A stretch of DNA of 40,654 nucleotides from contig CAJTSU010000014.1 in the NCBI GenBank assembly GCA_910579055.1, forward strand, positions 1 to 40,654, read 5' to 3'. The first letter of the stretch is position 1; each line of letters opens with the position of its first letter. The position numbers were made by a program, and so were the translations under genes. The notes beneath the pieces are model-generated. The model made no database searches. It worked only from the letters and a program-made list of their open reading frames with translations, and was not told the origin of the DNA. Origin of the DNA: an uncultured Mailhella sp. GTDB taxonomy: Bacteria > Desulfobacterota > Desulfovibrionia > Desulfovibrionales > Desulfovibrionaceae. Of this stretch, positions 40,179 to 40,654 are shown in pieces.

Positions 40179-40416
40179 GTCTCCTGGCGCTCTGAAGCAT
40201 AACATATCACGCCCTGGAGTAAAACCATCATGAAGCTACTCCCGCATCCCGTGTGACTGTCGCCCTCGACAGCTCTCTGCTGAGCCATTTTAACCAATCC
40301 GGGGCTGCTGACAAAGTCAGCAGCCCCGAAAATTGCGGGCAGGTCGCGGCCTGGACGGCGCAAACGCCGCGAAGCGGGGTTTGTCATCAGTCTGGCAGAG
40401 CCTCCGGGCTTAGCCC
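40179..40416. other. Repeat-containing gap between convergent genes
   Basis: A 238-base stretch holding the composite repeat at 40301-40394. Its 10-bp hairpin GGCTGCTGAC/GTCAGCAGCC could end transcription from either side. No gene is supported. Confidence 0.55.
40301..40394 (+). repeat. Composite dispersed repeat, short form
   Basis: It starts GGGGCTGCTGACAAAGTCAG (a hairpin with a 3-base loop) and ends GCGAAGCGGGGTTTGTCATC. It is collinear with 28672-28816 apart from an internal gap. Confidence 0.75.
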
Positions 40417-40654
40417 CTAAAACGTATAAGTAAACGAAGCCATCACACCATGGGCGGCGGTGCGCTTTCCGGCCCTGAAGTCGTAGTTGAGGCCCAGGGA
40501 GATGTTGTCCTTCATCGCTTCAAGGCCCACGCCGCCGCGCACGGTGAAGTTGTCCATGACCTGCGTTTCCAGGCGGAAGCTCCCCGGCAGGCCGGTGAAG
40601 CGCGCCTGTTCCCGCGTCTTCGTGTCCCCCGACGAGGGCACGGCCGCTATGTCC
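40417..40654 (-). CDS. C-terminal end of an outer-membrane beta-barrel protein (partial)
   Basis: The frame runs off the right edge. The visible part of about 78 residues shows alternating strand patterns (NFTVRGGVGLEAMKDN, ISLGLNYDFRAG) and ends AHGVMASFTYTF. The final aromatic residue and the glycine-rich strands fit the last strands of an autotransporter barrel domain. The passenger or full family cannot be seen. Confidence 0.7.
   Translation of the reverse strand, partial: DIAAVPSSGDTKTREQARFTGLPGSFRLETQVMDNFTVRGGVGLEAMKDNISLGLNYDFRAGKRTAAHGVMASFTYTF

Noticed and set aside
1..40654. CRISPR array, tRNA or rRNA genes
   Set aside because: No regularly spaced direct repeats and no tRNA- or rRNA-like sequence were seen. 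The repeats present are dispersed and mostly palindromic.

Overview
The window looks like a chromosomal segment from a gut-type sulfate- or sulfite-reducing bacterium of the Desulfovibrionaceae (Desulfovibrio/Bilophila/Lawsonia neighbourhood). This is inferred from a Desulfovibrio-type trimeric porin, a Ros/MucR zinc-finger regulator, high GC, frequent sigma-54 logic and a type III secretion chaperone/effector pair. I cannot name the species. No rRNA, tRNA, CRISPR array or complete insertion sequence was seen.

Layout. Positions 1-6.9 kb are an accessory block: a 181-bp element bounded by a near-perfect inverted repeat, a tyrosine recombinase, a Bcr/CflA drug exporter, a CesT-type type III secretion chaperone and a 925-residue putative effector built from an internal duplication. 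Positions 6.9-11.8 kb hold a complete branched-chain amino-acid type ABC importer (livK-livH-livM-livG-livF, minus strand), followed by a divergent MucR-like regulator (12.25 kb).

Positions 12.7-23.4 kb form what looks like one regulon. A sigma-54 activator with no receiver domain (15.1-16.6 kb) lies between two genes that each carry a -24/-12 promoter: a secreted SdsA-type alkylsulfatase on the minus strand, and on the plus strand a nucleotide pyrophosphatase/phosphodiesterase-like enzyme. The enzyme is followed by a small gene broken at a G8 tract, a 201-residue apparent pseudoenzyme paralogue, an OsmC-like protein, an MFS transporter and an outer-membrane porin. The inferred job is uptake and hydrolysis of an anionic ester (sulfo- or phospho-ester); the substrate is unknown.

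Positions 23.5-28.6 kb encode a four-gene envelope exporter (HlyD adaptor, two ABC-2 permeases, OprM/NodT channel) with no ATPase gene. Positions 29.0-36.3 kb hold a GntR regulator with three matching palindromic operators, a 64-residue protein, an unrecognised 11-helix membrane protein, a Tat-exported metallo-beta-lactamase-fold protein of the COG1237 type, a G3E (COG0523) GTPase with a large unknown N-terminal domain, and an ExbB-ExbD-TonB set. This second cluster reads like a metal-linked extracytoplasmic system of unknown function. Positions 36.8-40.2 kb are housekeeping-like (rpmB, rhomboid protease, tgt) followed by a lipoprotein; the right edge cuts a beta-barrel protein.

The intergenic spaces are rich in repeats: a MITE-like element with GGCTCTGT ends (about six copies), a 195-bp direct repeat that supplies the leader of both the exporter and the ExbB operons and carries a conserved 11-codon ORF, small AGAGCATTT palindromes, and a 41-bp repeat that forms the end of tgt.
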